Source of the DNA: Roseovarius albus
Lineage (GTDB): Bacteria > Pseudomonadota > Alphaproteobacteria > Rhodobacterales > Rhodobacteraceae
Reading direction: 5' to 3'
NCBI RefSeq assembly: GCF_900172335.1
Contig: NZ_FWFX01000006.1
Span: 62,001 to 126,000, forward strand
DNA length: 64,000 bases
Shown here: piece by piece, positions 16,341 through 25,368 of the stretch
How the letters are laid out: each line of letters opens with the position of its first letter
Position numbering within the stretch: the stretch's first letter is position 1
Notes under the pieces: generated by a model
The model's input: only the letters and a program-made list of their open reading frames with translations
What the model was told of the DNA's origin: nothing
The model's database searches: none
Made by a program: the position numbers and the translations under genes

Positions 16341-17520
16341 TCTGCTGGAGAAAGCGCGCCAAGCCGCCAAATTGTGCGCGTTGTCCGTCCTCTTGGGAAG
16401 TGTTGGAGTTTCGGCACAAGCTTTTGATACGTCGGCGAAATCAGCCTTTGTGATCGATGTCGGTACGGGCACCGTCTTGTTGAGCAAGAATGCCGATGAG
16501 CCTTTGCCGCCTGCATCGATGTCAAAATTGATGACACTCTATGTTGCGTTTGAGGCGATCCGTAAGGGGCAAATGTCATTGGATGAAAAGCTGCCGGTGT
16601 CGCAACACGCGATGAGCTATGGCGGTTCTACCATGTTTTTGGACACGACAGACCGGGTTCGTGTCGAGGATTTGCTCAGAGGGATCATTGTCCTCTCCGG
16701 TAACGATGCCTGTGTGGTCATTGCCGAGGCCCTTAGCCCAGATGGGACAGAGGCGGGTTTTGCCCGTTTCATGACGCAGCGGGCCCAGAAGATGGGTATG
16801 ACAAACTCGACATTTTCCAACTCCAATGGCTGGCCTGCAGCCGGGCACCTGATGAGCATGCGTGATCTGGCGCTCTTGTCGCGCCGTTTGATCGAGGATT
16901 TTCCAGAATATTACCCGATGTTCGCCGAAACCGAATTTGAGTTCGACGGACGCGCACCGAAAAACATCCAAAACCGTAATCCCTTGTTGAAACTCGGCAT
17001 TGGCGCGGATGGGTTGAAAACCGGCCACACACAACGAGCAGGTTACGGTTTGGCGGGTTCTGCTAAGCAAGGCGATCGCCGGGTCGTTTTCGTGTTGTCA
17101 GGGATGGAAAGTTCAAGAGAGCGGGCAGAAGAAGCGGAAGCGGTTGTGAACTGGTCGTTCCGTCAGTTCTCGCAAAAATCGATCATAAAGGCAGGAAACC
17201 AGATTGCACAGGCAGACGTCTGGATGGGGGAAACGCCAACCGTCGGGCTGACATCGGAGCAGGATGTCGAAACCTTGCTTCCCGTGCTTTCTGATGAAGA
17301 GGTGAATGCCGAGGTGGTCTATAACGGCCCGATAGAAGCGCCTGTAAAGCAAGGTCAAAAACTTGCCGAGTTGGTGCTCATGCCCGAAGGTATGCCTGAG
17401 ACGCGTATCCCATTGGTGGCCGCGCACGACGTTGGACCAGGTGGTTTCGTGGTGCGTTTGCAAACAGCAACAAGCATTTTCCTCAAACGGTTGCGCGACA
17501 ATACCGAAGGTGCACTTTGA
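16315..17520 (+). CDS. D-alanyl-D-alanine carboxypeptidase (PBP5/6 type)
   Basis: A 401-residue serine DD-carboxypeptidase (peptidase S11). It has an N-terminal signal peptide (SVLLGSVGVSAQAF), the SxxK motif at S68–K71 (SMSKL), SGN in VLSGNDACVV, and KTG in DGLKTGHTQRAG. A C-terminal PBP5-like beta domain and a final amphipathic segment (FLKRLRDNTEGAL) may anchor it to the membrane. It trims the terminal D-Ala of peptidoglycan stem peptides in the periplasm. It overlaps the SPOR lipoprotein gene upstream and tmk downstream (4 nt). Confidence 0.95.
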   Translation: MMLIPSATNLLEKARQAAKLCALSVLLGSVGVSAQAFDTSAKSAFVIDVGTGTVLLSKNADEPLPPASMSKLMTLYVAFEAIRKGQMSLDEKLPVSQHAMSYGGSTMFLDTTDRVRVEDLLRGIIVLSGNDACVVIAEALSPDGTEAGFARFMTQRAQKMGMTNSTFSNSNGWPAAGHLMSMRDLALLSRRLIEDFPEYYPMFAETEFEFDGRAPKNIQNRNPLLKLGIGADGLKTGHTQRAGYGLAGSAKQGDRRVVFVLSGMESSRERAEEAEAVVNWSFRQFSQKSIIKAGNQIAQADVWMGETPTVGLTSEQDVETLLPVLSDEEVNAEVVYNGPIEAPVKQGQKLAELVLMPEGMPETRIPLVAAHDVGPGGFVVRLQTATSIFLKRLRDNTEGAL

Positions 17521-18143
17521 GCGGGCAGGGGCGTTTCCTCAGTTTTGAGGGGATTGATGGTTCGGGAAAATCTACACAAGCGCGGCGTTTGGCTGAGTAT
17601 CTGAAATCGGCTGGACACGACGTAGTGTTTACACGCGAGCCGGGTGGGAGCGCCGGAGCGGAAGACATTCGTAAACTCGTGCTCGAAGGGGATGCTGATC
17701 GTTGGTCACCGGCAACCGAGCTTTTGTTGTTTACCGCTGCACGACGTGATCATCTTGAGCGGTTGATTTTACCGGCTTTAGACGCCGGTCAGATCGTGAT
17801 TTCCGACCGGTACGTTGACAGCACCCGGATTTATCAAGGGGTGAGCCGCGGCGACTTGCGAAGACAAGTCGACCAACTTCATGAACTGATGATCGGGCGC
17901 GAAGCTGATTTGACGATTTTAATAGACATGGACCCTAAAATTGGGCTGTCCCGTGCCTTTGCCCGCCAAGGGGGTGAAGAACGGTTTGAAACGATGGGGC
18001 AGGACATGCACCAGAAGATGCGCGAGGGTTTTCTTGATCTGGCCGCACAAGCGCCAGAGCGGATTAAGGTGATCGATGGTGCCCGCACCGTGGATGAGGT
18101 TGCCGAAGATGTACGTGCTGTCGTAGATGCCTTTCTATCATGA
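17517..18143 (+). CDS. tmk: Thymidylate kinase
   Basis: A 208-residue dTMP kinase, converting dTMP to dTDP with ATP. The P-loop FEGIDGSGKSTQARRL at residues ~8–23 and the DR(Y/H) motif in VISDRYVDSTRIYQG near residue 95 are intact. The LID region contains ARQGGEERFE. The start is TTG at 17517, overlapping the preceding TGA, so translation is probably coupled. It overlaps holB by 4 nt, a tmk–holB pairing found widely in bacteria. Confidence 0.96.
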   Translation: MSGQGRFLSFEGIDGSGKSTQARRLAEYLKSAGHDVVFTREPGGSAGAEDIRKLVLEGDADRWSPATELLLFTAARRDHLERLILPALDAGQIVISDRYVDSTRIYQGVSRGDLRRQVDQLHELMIGREADLTILIDMDPKIGLSRAFARQGGEERFETMGQDMHQKMREGFLDLAAQAPERIKVIDGARTVDEVAEDVRAVVDAFLS

Positions 18144-19267
18144 GCACTGACGCACAGCCCGAAGCCGACCGTATCGATGGGGCGCCACACCCGCGAGAGA
18201 CTGTGATGCTTTTCGGTCAAGACGCGGCTGAAACCACGTTTCTGTCAGCCTTCAATGCGGGGCGGCTGCATCATGCTTGGTTACTGGCCGGTCCGCGCGG
18301 CGTGGGCAAGGCCACCTTGGCATGGAAAATCGCACGATTTTTACTGGCGACGCCAGATTCTGATGATGGCGGTTTGTTTGGCGAGGGTTTGCCTGATCCT
18401 GCAACACTCGACATTGATACTGAGCATCCGGTCGCGCGGCGTTTGTTGGCAGGATCTGATCCGGGCCTGTATAGAATTACGCGCGGACTGAACGAGAAAA
18501 CCGGAAAGCTGCGAGACGCCATCGTAGCCGATAATGTGCGTGAGTTGAACCAGTTTCTCCAACTCAGCTCTGTTGATGGCGGGCGGCGGGTTGTGATCAT
18601 CGATAGCGCTGACGAAATGAACACACAGGCGGCAAACGCGCTGCTGAAGATGCTGGAAGAGCCGCCGGAGCGCACAACTTTTCTGTTGATCACGCACCAA
18701 GCGGCGCGGCTTTTGCCGACAATCCGGTCGCGGTGCCGCGTTCTACGACTGGCGACGCTTGAAACCGATGTGATTGGCCGAGCGCTCTCGCAAGCGGGCG
18801 TGGATCCCGGTGAGGATGCCGCAGCACTGGCCGCTTTGTCCGGTGGTTCAGTTGGAGAGGCTATTCGTTTGATCAACCAAGATGGTCTCAAAATCTATGA
18901 TGAATTGGTTCAGATCATCGCGGGCCTGCCGCAACGGTTTGACCGGCAAAGGGCAATGCAGTTGGCCGAGTCGATCACAGGCAAGGAAGCAGCGCAGAAA
19001 CTGGACCTGCTGTTAGTGTTAATCAACTTGCTTTTGACCCGGATGGCGCAAACCGGGGCCTACGGGCATCCGCCTGCTATACCAGCTTCCGAGGGTGAGC
19101 AGGAAGCCTTCATGCGGCTCGCTCCAGATGCCATTCAAGGGCGTCGCTGGGCCGATTGTGCGCAGGAAATTTCATCACGCGCGCGTCATGGGCAGTCAGT
19201 GAACCTTGACCCCGTCGCCTTGGTCCTTGATACGGTATTCAGCATTCAGAAAACCGCCGCCGGCTGA
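18140..19267 (+). CDS. holB: DNA polymerase III subunit delta'
   Basis: A 375-residue clamp-loader delta' subunit with an AAA+ N-terminal region. The Walker A-like segment is LLAGPRGVGKATLAWKIARFL near residue 50, followed by VRELNQFLQLSSVDGGRRVVIIDSADEMNTQAANALLKMLEEPPERTTFLLITH, the Walker B/SRC-proximal block, and TIRSRCRVLRL. The zinc-binding Cys cluster of the E. coli protein is not present, and an acidic insertion replaces it around residues 75–110. It acts with tau/gamma and delta to load the beta clamp. Overlaps tmk by 4 nt. Confidence 0.93.
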   Translation: MSTDAQPEADRIDGAPHPRETVMLFGQDAAETTFLSAFNAGRLHHAWLLAGPRGVGKATLAWKIARFLLATPDSDDGGLFGEGLPDPATLDIDTEHPVARRLLAGSDPGLYRITRGLNEKTGKLRDAIVADNVRELNQFLQLSSVDGGRRVVIIDSADEMNTQAANALLKMLEEPPERTTFLLITHQAARLLPTIRSRCRVLRLATLETDVIGRALSQAGVDPGEDAAALAALSGGSVGEAIRLINQDGLKIYDELVQIIAGLPQRFDRQRAMQLAESITGKEAAQKLDLLLVLINLLLTRMAQTGAYGHPPAIPASEGEQEAFMRLAPDAIQGRRWADCAQEISSRARHGQSVNLDPVALVLDTVFSIQKTAAG

Positions 19268-19282
19268 ACCCTTGGATTAGAC

Positions 19283-20089
19283 ATGTCCCACGTGATTGAG
19301 ATTACCGACAGCCACTGTCACCTCGACTTTGATTCCTTTGACGCAGAGCGCGATGAGATCATCGCGCGTGCGGTCGACGCGGGAGTGACTCGCATGGTCA
19401 CTATCTGCACAAAGCTCAGGTCAGAACCGCTTGTGCGTGCCCTCGCGGAGCGATACGCGCCCGTCTTTTATGCCGCAGGCACCCATCCGATGAGTGCGGC
19501 AGAAGAGCCCATGGCAACTGTAGATGAATTGGTGGTCTTATCCCGTCATTCCAAGTTTGTTGGCATTGGTGAAACAGGGCTGGATTATCACTACACAGCG
19601 GACAGCGCGGATGTACAAAAGCAGTCGTTGCGCGTGCATATCGAAGCCGCGCGGGAAACCGGCCTGCCGTTGATCATTCACGCGCGTGCTGCAGACGAGG
19701 ATATGGCGCGCATCCTGACTGATGAATTTAAAAACGGTGTTTACAACTGCGTCATGCATTGTTTTTCATCATCAGCCGAGTTGGCCAAGGTGGCACTGGA
19801 TCTAGGGTTTTACCTGTCAATGTCCGGCATTGCAGTTTTTCCCAAAAGTCAGGAATTGCGCGATATTTTTGCGGCAGCGCCCGTCGACCGGGTGTTGGTG
19901 GAAACCGATGCGCCCTATCTGGCCCCACCACCATATCGCGGCAAACGCAATGAACCGGCCTATACAGTGTACACCGCGCAAAAGGGGGCCGAGGTTTTTG
20001 GTATGGAATGGTCCGCATTTGCGGCGCAGACACAGGCCAACTTCGATCGGCTTTTCAGCAAGGCCGCGCAATACAAGGCCGCCGCCTGA
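19283..20089 (+). CDS. TatD-family metal-dependent hydrolase
   Basis: A 268-residue TatD-type TIM-barrel hydrolase (3'-exonuclease/DNase family). Metal ligands are recognisable in DSHCHLDF (N-terminus), GIGETGLDYHY near residue 93, IIHARAADEDM near residue 131, MHCFSSS near 157, and ETDAPYLAPPPYRGKRNEP near 205. It lies 15 nt after holB in the conserved tmk–holB–(metG)–tatD arrangement, though metG is absent here. Its stop shares one base with the next start. Confidence 0.93.
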   Translation: MSHVIEITDSHCHLDFDSFDAERDEIIARAVDAGVTRMVTICTKLRSEPLVRALAERYAPVFYAAGTHPMSAAEEPMATVDELVVLSRHSKFVGIGETGLDYHYTADSADVQKQSLRVHIEAARETGLPLIIHARAADEDMARILTDEFKNGVYNCVMHCFSSSAELAKVALDLGFYLSMSGIAVFPKSQELRDIFAAAPVDRVLVETDAPYLAPPPYRGKRNEPAYTVYTAQKGAEVFGMEWSAFAAQTQANFDRLFSKAAQYKAAA

Positions 20090-20892
20090 TGGCCGAAATG
20101 CGGTTTACCCTATTGGGCACGGGCTCTTCGGGTGGTGTTCCTCGGATAGGTGGCGTCTGGGGGGATTGTGATCCTGATAACCCCAAGAACCGCCGCCGTC
20201 GCTGTTCTATGCTGATCGAGCGTTTTGATGGCGATGGTGTAACACGCGTGCTGGTCGATACTTCGCCAGATATGCGCCAGCAATTGCTGGATGCCGAGAT
20301 CGGCGAGTTGGATGGAGTTGTGTTCACTCACAGCCACGCAGACCACGTGCACGGTATTGATGACCTGCGGGTGATTGTATTCAACACCAAGCAGCGCCTG
20401 AATGTCTGGGCTGATGGCGACACACAGAACGCGCTGTACTCCCGGTTTGGCTATGCCTTTGTGCAGCCCGAGGATTCCCCATACCCCCCCATCCTAACGA
20501 TGAATACGATCCATGATGACCAACCCGTCACGATTTCGGGGGCCGGTGGTGATATTGCGCTGTGGCCGTTGAGGGTCAACCATGGCTCCATCGATGCGCT
20601 TGGGTTCAAGGTCGATGGCGTGGTCTATATGCCCGATGTTGCGCAGATCCCGGACGAGGTCTGGCTGCAACTGGAAGGGTTGGAGTATTGGATTGTTGAC
20701 GCATTGCGCCGTTCCCCGCATCCGACACACACCCATTTGTCGCAAACGCTTGAGTGGATCGCACGTGTAAATCCGCGCATTGGTGTGCTGACCAACATGC
20801 ACATCGATTTGGATTATCAAACCGTTGCGGATGAAACGCCTGACCACATTGTCCCAGCCTACGACGGGATGCAGATCAGCCTGACGGTCTGA
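20089..20892 (+). CDS. MBL-fold metallo-hydrolase (PhnP-like)
   Basis: A 267-residue metallo-beta-lactamase-fold protein. The metal-binding HSHADH motif is in FTHSHADHVHGIDDLR near residue 85, and further His residues follow in VNHGSIDALGF, VDALRRSPHPTHTHLSQT and TNMHIDLDY. The pattern matches the PhnP / cyclic phosphodiesterase group. A start at 20089 (ATG overlapping the TatD TGA) gives the conserved N-terminus FTLLGTGSSGGVPRIGG. No phosphonate genes are nearby. The probable role is cleavage of a cyclic phosphodiester or nucleotide, by family inference. Confidence 0.88.
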   Translation: MAEMRFTLLGTGSSGGVPRIGGVWGDCDPDNPKNRRRRCSMLIERFDGDGVTRVLVDTSPDMRQQLLDAEIGELDGVVFTHSHADHVHGIDDLRVIVFNTKQRLNVWADGDTQNALYSRFGYAFVQPEDSPYPPILTMNTIHDDQPVTISGAGGDIALWPLRVNHGSIDALGFKVDGVVYMPDVAQIPDEVWLQLEGLEYWIVDALRRSPHPTHTHLSQTLEWIARVNPRIGVLTNMHIDLDYQTVADETPDHIVPAYDGMQISLTV

Positions 20893-20897
20893 CACCC

Positions 20898-21827
20898 ATG
20901 CAGGCGCTGCTCAATGTCATCCTGCCGGTTTTTATCGTTCTCGGGTTTGGCTACCTAGCAGTTTGGCGCAATTGGTTCTCTCAGGCTGGCGTCGACGGGG
21001 TGATGGTGTTCACCCAAAAGTTCGCCATTCCCTGTTTGCTCTTCAATGCCATGGCCAATCTGGATTTGGGGCAAAGCTTTGAGTGGCGCTTGCTCAGCAG
21101 CTTTTACATCGGTGCGTTATCTGGCTTTGCATTGGGTGTCTGGGGCGCGCGATACCTGTTCAGCCGCGACTGGCAAGACGCGATTGCCATTGGATTTTGT
21201 TGTTTGTTCTCAAACTCACTATTGTTGGGCTTGCCAATCACCGAGCGTGCTTATGGTTCGGGCGCTCTGACGGCAAATTTTGCTATCATCGCCTTGCACT
21301 CCCCATTCTGCTATGGCGTTGGCATCACCGCGATGGAGATTGCAAAGGCACGGGAAAGCGGTGGACGCGCGAGCTTCTTTAAGGTTCTCAAAGCGATGTT
21401 CTCGAACGCCATGATCGTCGGGATCACGCTTGGGTTAATCGTGAATCTTCTGAATGTAGAACTGCCAGAGCCATTGGGCGAGGCAATTGCCCTGATTGCG
21501 CGCGCTGCACTTCCGGCAGCCCTCTTTGGGTTGGGCGGGATTTTAGTGCAGTACCGGCCCCAGGGCGACTTGCGTGTTGCCCTCTATGTCTGCGTGATCT
21601 CGTTGACCATTCATCCAATGATCACCTTCGCCTTGTCCTTTGCCACCGGGATTTCGGTTGAGGCTACAAGATCGGCAGTGATCACCGCAGCAATGGCACC
21701 AGGGGTGAACGCCTATATCTTCGCAAATATGTATGGGAGGGGGCAGAGGGTGGCAGCTTCAGCGGTGCTGATCGCCACAGGAATCTCAATCGTCACAGCC
21801 TGGATATGGTTGACCGTCTTGCCGTGA
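20898..21827 (+). CDS. AEC-family transporter
   Basis: A 309-residue integral membrane protein of the auxin efflux carrier (AEC) family, with about ten hydrophobic segments in two sets of five. The N-terminal half has LPVFIVLGFGYLAV and IPCLLFNAMANLDL; the C-terminal half has AALPAALFGLGGIL and MAPGVNAYIFANMYGR, all family-like. Bacterial members move malate, malonate or similar organic acids. It starts 5 nt after the MBL gene, likely in the same transcript, but the substrate is not inferable. Confidence 0.88.
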   Translation: MQALLNVILPVFIVLGFGYLAVWRNWFSQAGVDGVMVFTQKFAIPCLLFNAMANLDLGQSFEWRLLSSFYIGALSGFALGVWGARYLFSRDWQDAIAIGFCCLFSNSLLLGLPITERAYGSGALTANFAIIALHSPFCYGVGITAMEIAKARESGGRASFFKVLKAMFSNAMIVGITLGLIVNLLNVELPEPLGEAIALIARAALPAALFGLGGILVQYRPQGDLRVALYVCVISLTIHPMITFALSFATGISVEATRSAVITAAMAPGVNAYIFANMYGRGQRVAASAVLIATGISIVTAWIWLTVLP

Positions 21828-21837
21828 CAATATTTGT

Positions 21838-21861
21838 AATGGCGGATCAGCGCCCGCCATT
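21838..21861. terminator. Hairpin between convergent AEC and cold-shock genes
   Basis: AATGGCGG and CCGCCATT form an 8-bp stem around an 8-nt loop, 10 nt after the AEC stop and 19 nt from the end of the convergent csp gene. A bidirectional terminator is likely; no strong T tract. Confidence 0.5.
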
Positions 21862-21880
21862 AGATAGAACTACAGAATTT

Positions 21881-22087
21881 TCAGAGGGGCTTTAAATTCG
21901 CCGCCATTTCTCGGCCATCACGGCCTTCTTGCAGGTCGTATTCAACTTTTTGATTGTCAGCGAGGCCGGTCAAACCCGAGCGCTCTACTGCTGAAATATG
22001 AACAAAAACATCTTTTTCGCCTTCATCTGGTGCGATGAAGCCAAATCCCTTGGTGGTGTTAAACCATTTCACGGTGCCGGTCGGCAT
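21881..22087 (-). CDS. Cold-shock protein (CspA family)
   Basis: A 68-residue single cold-shock domain protein that binds single-stranded RNA/DNA. RNP1 (KGFGFIAPD) and RNP2 (VFVHISAVE) are intact, beginning with the typical GTVKWFNTTKGFG. ATG at 22087 follows AAGAAGGAG at good spacing; an in-frame ATG further upstream would add unrelated residues. The mRNA leader carries an inverted repeat (22116–22159), which may control translation or stability. Confidence 0.96.
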   Translation of the reverse strand: MPTGTVKWFNTTKGFGFIAPDEGEKDVFVHISAVERSGLTGLADNQKVEYDLQEGRDGREMAANLKPL

Positions 22088-22115
22088 GCCGCTTCTCCTT
22101 CTTAACTTCGCTTCC

Positions 22116-22159
22116 CCGGAAATGCCGGGCCATATCACGTTGGATTTCAGCATTTCCGG
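22116..22159. repeat. CCGGAAATGC inverted repeat in the csp leader, with a third copy at 22216
   Basis: CCGGAAATGC (22116–22125) and GCATTTCCGG (22150–22159) are perfect 10-bp arms; a further CCGGAAATG lies at 22216–22224, exactly 100 bp from the first. On the csp transcript the arms would form a hairpin 28–72 nt upstream of the start codon. Confidence 0.5.
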
Positions 22160-22297
22160 CGGTGCAACCAAAAAAAACGAGCCTGAAAGACCAATGTCAT
22201 ACGGGGATCATTGCACCGGAAATGTAAAAAGCAAGCGAAACTCTGATGACCGCGCGATTAAAAACCGCTATGGCATCGAAAATATTGGAGAATTGTG

Positions 22298-22612
22298 ATG
22301 ATCATCTATGGGTTGAAAAACTGCGATACCTGCCGCAAGGCGTTGAAATCTCTTCCAAATGCAGAGTTTCGTGATGTCCGGAGAGATGGGGTCCCTGCGG
22401 AACTGCTAAAAACCGCTTATGCTCAGTTTGGAAACGCATTGTTGAACGCAAGATCAACGACTTGGCGCGGTTTAGACGAGTCTGAGCGCGCGAAAGACCC
22501 ACTTGACTTGCTTGCAGAACACCCGACGCTCTTGAAACGCCCTTTGATCGAACATGACGGAGCGTTGTCTTTAGGTTGGGCCAAGGATGTGCAAGAGAAA
22601 TTGCTTGGATAA
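22298..22612 (+). CDS. ArsC/Spx-family thioredoxin-fold protein
   Basis: A 104-residue protein of the ArsC-like/YffB/Spx family. The active-site region is GLKNCDTCRKALKSL with a CxxC pair near residues 8–11, and a C-terminal LLKRPLIEHDG contains the family Arg-Pro. Such proteins act as glutathione- or thioredoxin-dependent reductases or redox adaptors; arsenate reduction is not implied, since no ars genes are nearby. ATG at 22298 follows GGAG at 7 nt; a GTG one codon earlier is possible. Confidence 0.85.
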   Translation: MIIYGLKNCDTCRKALKSLPNAEFRDVRRDGVPAELLKTAYAQFGNALLNARSTTWRGLDESERAKDPLDLLAEHPTLLKRPLIEHDGALSLGWAKDVQEKLLG

Positions 22613-22658
22613 GGCAAAATCCACCATACGTAAGAGAAAACTGTTTGGAGAGTTATAA

Positions 22659-23027
22659 ATGCGAAATGCAGCATTGGTTTTGGGTTTAATCGGCGGCTTG
22701 CTATCGCTTTTGGTTGGTTTTGCCAGTTTTGGGTATACCGAGGTTGTCGATGCGGTGGGCGAGATTGATGGCGTCGCCAAACAGGTTGAAAACGTTGGAT
22801 TGATCCGAACTGTAAGTTTTCTGGCCCCGATATTGGCAATCGCAGGAGGGGCTATGGCCAAGGTGCGCGCCTTGTGGGGTGGTGTGCTGATGTCGGTTGC
22901 AGCGGGTTCTATGTATTACGCTTTTGGTTTTGGCGTCTTCACGATGTTCCCGATTGGGTTTGTGACACTTGGTGGCATTCTGGCTTTGGCGGCCGGCAAA
23001 CCTGATGAGCCCAAATCGCATTTTTGA
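22659..23027 (+). CDS. Small integral membrane protein, four predicted segments
   Basis: A 122-residue protein with hydrophobic stretches at ~4–27 (ALVLGLIGGLLSLLVGFASF), ~48–68, ~70–88 and ~92–110, joined by short loops and ending in a polar DEPKSHF tail. The arrangement resembles DUF4064-type small membrane proteins. It lies 46 nt after the ArsC-like gene. The function is unknown. Confidence 0.65.
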   Translation: MRNAALVLGLIGGLLSLLVGFASFGYTEVVDAVGEIDGVAKQVENVGLIRTVSFLAPILAIAGGAMAKVRALWGGVLMSVAAGSMYYAFGFGVFTMFPIGFVTLGGILALAAGKPDEPKSHF

Positions 23028-23029
23028 AC

Positions 23030-23055
23030 AAAAAGCCGGCCCAGATTGGGCCGGC
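23030..23055 (-). terminator. Intrinsic terminator of the bufferin operon
   Basis: On the minus strand GCCGGCCC-loop-GGGCCGGC is followed by TTTTT, 24 nt after the DoxX stop codon. In the plus direction it could also end the small membrane-protein transcript. Confidence 0.85.
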
Positions 23056-23079
23056 GTCTAAGACTTTTTGCATTCGTGA

Positions 23080-23673
23080 TTATGCCATTTCAGTTTCTAA
23101 ACTTTTGTCGCGGCAATAGATGCGGCACAAGATTGCATCGAGTGAAATTGCGCCAGCACCCTTGATGACAATAACCAGTAGCAAGAAGACCCACAAAGAG
23201 CGATCATCCAACAAACCAACCCCTTTTATGGCCGGATCGTATTCAACAACATTGTCGAACCAGTGGCCCCATTTTGAGTGGCCAGCGGCATAGACATCTG
23301 TCAGGCTCTGTACGGTTACGAAACCGATCATGCCGACAGCGGCGATCCGGGTGAACAAACCAACGACGATCAGAATGGGCAGGATGATTTCGGCCCAGGT
23401 GCCTGCAACAGCGACCGCCCAGTAGAAAACCCCAAGTTGGCTGCTATCATAACCGGCAGCTTCCATGGCACGGGGGAACATCTGGATGTAGGCACCATCT
23501 GAGGGAAACAGGAAGCCAAAAAAGCCGTCACCCAATTTGGTCATTGCGGATTTCCAGAAATACACAAAAAAGATTGCCAAGAACAAAAATCGGGCAATCA
23601 TAGGCAGCAGCCAATCGCCGACACGTTCGACCAAGCCAAAGATTGCATTGTGGAGGGAGAGAAGAGCACGCAT
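23080..23673 (-). CDS. DoxX-family membrane protein of the bufferin operon
   Basis: A 197-residue DoxX-type membrane protein with about four hydrophobic segments (residues ~22–42, 80–105, 112–128, 155–175). Family features include the AEIILPILIVVGLFTRIAAVGM stretch. DoxX proteins commonly close MNIO/bufferin operons (bufABC–doxX) and are thought to work in redox or membrane metabolism; the precise role is unclear. It starts 5 nt after the bufC-like gene and is followed by a strong terminator, so it is the last gene of the operon. Confidence 0.88.
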   Translation of the reverse strand: MRALLSLHNAIFGLVERVGDWLLPMIARFLFLAIFFVYFWKSAMTKLGDGFFGFLFPSDGAYIQMFPRAMEAAGYDSSQLGVFYWAVAVAGTWAEIILPILIVVGLFTRIAAVGMIGFVTVQSLTDVYAAGHSKWGHWFDNVVEYDPAIKGVGLLDDRSLWVFLLLVIVIKGAGAISLDAILCRIYCRDKSLETEMA

Positions 23674-23678
23674 GCCGT

Positions 23679-24431
23679 TTATCCTTCGGTAGTAAGAGAG
23701 GTGATGGCACCACCCTGCAACAGCAGAGTTAATGTGGCACCAAGATCGAATTCTGGCTGTGCCGCCATAGCTGTTTCCTGCGCTTGACCGATGCTCTGCC
23801 GGTCACGCAGGGCATCAATCCAGTCAGCGCCGCCTATAGGCAGAGGCTTTGGAATGGGGTCATATTCTGGCCGCGTGATTAGCACATCCTGCGCGGTTGA
23901 TTGGGGTTTTGCCGTGCCATCTATGCTGTTGTACGCCCAGATATCATAGATGGGCCAATCGGAGCGCAATACTTCCATTGCCGGGGCAAATTGCAAAGTG
24001 GCGTTTGCGAGTTGCTCCGGATCAATGGCCAGCGCGTTGGGCGCAATCGGGGAGCTGTCCGCAGCGTGGTAGGAACGGCGGATGGCCAGCTCTAGCCACG
24101 CGATGTCGGGTAGGTAGCCGAGGTGAGAAAGCTGATCCATGCCCTGAAGGAAGGCAGGAAAAGCTTCGCCATAATGCATCATCAAGGGCGAGGACGGGGG
24201 ATTCTGCCGCAAGAATATGCCAGCCAGACCATCCATATTGTTGGGACCTAGCAATTTCGTGATCACCGGAAAGGCTTGATGCATCGCCTCGGTCAAAGAT
24301 ACTGCAACGTTGTTGCGATAGACGTTGAACCGGCGCCCGGCAGGGCGGGCTTGAGCGTCGCTCAAGCCTTCTGGCACAATAGCCTGCGGATTCAGCATCG
24401 CCGCCTTGAATATGTCTTGTGACACGCTCAC
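23679..24431 (-). CDS. bufC: DUF2063 partner protein of the MNIO enzyme (BufC/HvfC-like)
   Basis: A 250-residue protein with the N-terminal DUF2063 domain (residues ~5–105; [30 protein letters not shown]), found almost only next to DUF692 proteins. In characterised systems this partner forms a complex with the multinuclear iron oxidase and presents the precursor peptide. The C-terminal half (~110–250) is less conserved but ends with a short winged-helix-like segment. The start overlaps the bufB stop by 4 nt. The old 'putative DNA-binding' label of this domain is not supported by context. Confidence 0.87.
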   Translation of the reverse strand: MSVSQDIFKAAMLNPQAIVPEGLSDAQARPAGRRFNVYRNNVAVSLTEAMHQAFPVITKLLGPNNMDGLAGIFLRQNPPSSPLMMHYGEAFPAFLQGMDQLSHLGYLPDIAWLELAIRRSYHAADSSPIAPNALAIDPEQLANATLQFAPAMEVLRSDWPIYDIWAYNSIDGTAKPQSTAQDVLITRPEYDPIPKPLPIGGADWIDALRDRQSIGQAQETAMAAQPEFDLGATLTLLLQGGAITSLTTEG

Positions 24432-25291
24432 GCGGGCACCTTATGCAAGGCGTTTTGCGCGCGGGTCGCTTCGGCCTGCAACATGGGCCACTCTGGAACA
24501 TCTGTGTCCCATTCGACCAAAACCGGCTTGGGACCCGAGCGTTCAAGCACATAGTCAAGCAGTGCCCATACAGGGTCTACAACTTCGCGTCCGTGGCTGT
24601 CGATCAGCAGGGGGTGTCCATGATCGTCTTCATCCTCGTCATGGCCGCCAAGATGAATTTCCCCCACGTTTTCTATGGGGTATTCGTCAATATAAGCCTG
24701 CGGGGAATAATTAAGATTGGTTGCTGAAACGAAAACGTTGTTCACATCCAGCAACAGGCCACATCCCGTACGTCTTGACACTTCACGCAGGAAATCAGGC
24801 TCGGACCATGTGCTTTCATCAAAGGCAAGATAGCTGGACGGGTTTTCTAGCAGCATTTTGCGGCCAACAACCTCTTGCACCTGATCGATATGATCGCAGA
24901 TCCGGTTCAGAGTTGTGTCGGTATAGGGCAGTGGCAGCAAGTCATTGAAGAAATGACTGTCATGCGTGGACCATGCCAGATGTTCGGAAAAACTGGCTGG
25001 ATTAAGCCAGTCACAAAGGTGTTTCAAGCGCGCCAGATGATCGGGATTCAACGGACCTTCGCTGCCAATTGAGAGGCCAACACCGTGGACAGAGATCGGA
25101 AAACGCTCTGACAAATGGCGTAGCTGCGCCAAAGGACGGCCGCCGTCTCCCATGTAATTCTCGGCATGCACCTCCAGCCATTTGACCGGGGCTGCATCAT
25201 TCAGGATCTGGTTGAAATGCTGTGGTTTGTAGCCAACACCAGCTGCAAAGGGCAGATGATTGTCATTGTTGCTGTTGTCCAACATGTTCAT
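24428..25291 (-). CDS. bufB: DUF692 multinuclear non-heme iron oxidase (BufB-like)
   Basis: A 287-residue DUF692/MNIO enzyme with a TIM-barrel fold and metal-binding His/Asp/Glu in [72 protein letters not shown] and [14 protein letters not shown], all in family order. MNIOs use iron and O2 to modify Cys of ribosomally made peptides; in bufferins this gives 5-thiooxazoles that bind copper. The substrate is probably the Cys-containing secreted peptide encoded 77 nt upstream. Confidence 0.93.
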   Translation of the reverse strand: MNMLDNSNNDNHLPFAAGVGYKPQHFNQILNDAAPVKWLEVHAENYMGDGGRPLAQLRHLSERFPISVHGVGLSIGSEGPLNPDHLARLKHLCDWLNPASFSEHLAWSTHDSHFFNDLLPLPYTDTTLNRICDHIDQVQEVVGRKMLLENPSSYLAFDESTWSEPDFLREVSRRTGCGLLLDVNNVFVSATNLNYSPQAYIDEYPIENVGEIHLGGHDEDEDDHGHPLLIDSHGREVVDPVWALLDYVLERSGPKPVLVEWDTDVPEWPMLQAEATRAQNALHKVPA

Positions 25292-25368
25292 GCCCTATCC
25301 TGAGTAAATTCAATGAAATGAAAAATGGGGCAGGCCAAAGTGAACAGCCCACCCCGAAATTTATACGC

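Noticed and set aside
22298..22612. Arsenate reductase
   Set aside because: The ArsC-like fold alone does not imply arsenate reduction and no ars genes are present.
23679..24431. DNA-binding regulator (old DUF2063 annotation)
   Set aside because: Strict pairing with the DUF692 oxidase and bufferin peptide supports a maturation-partner role.
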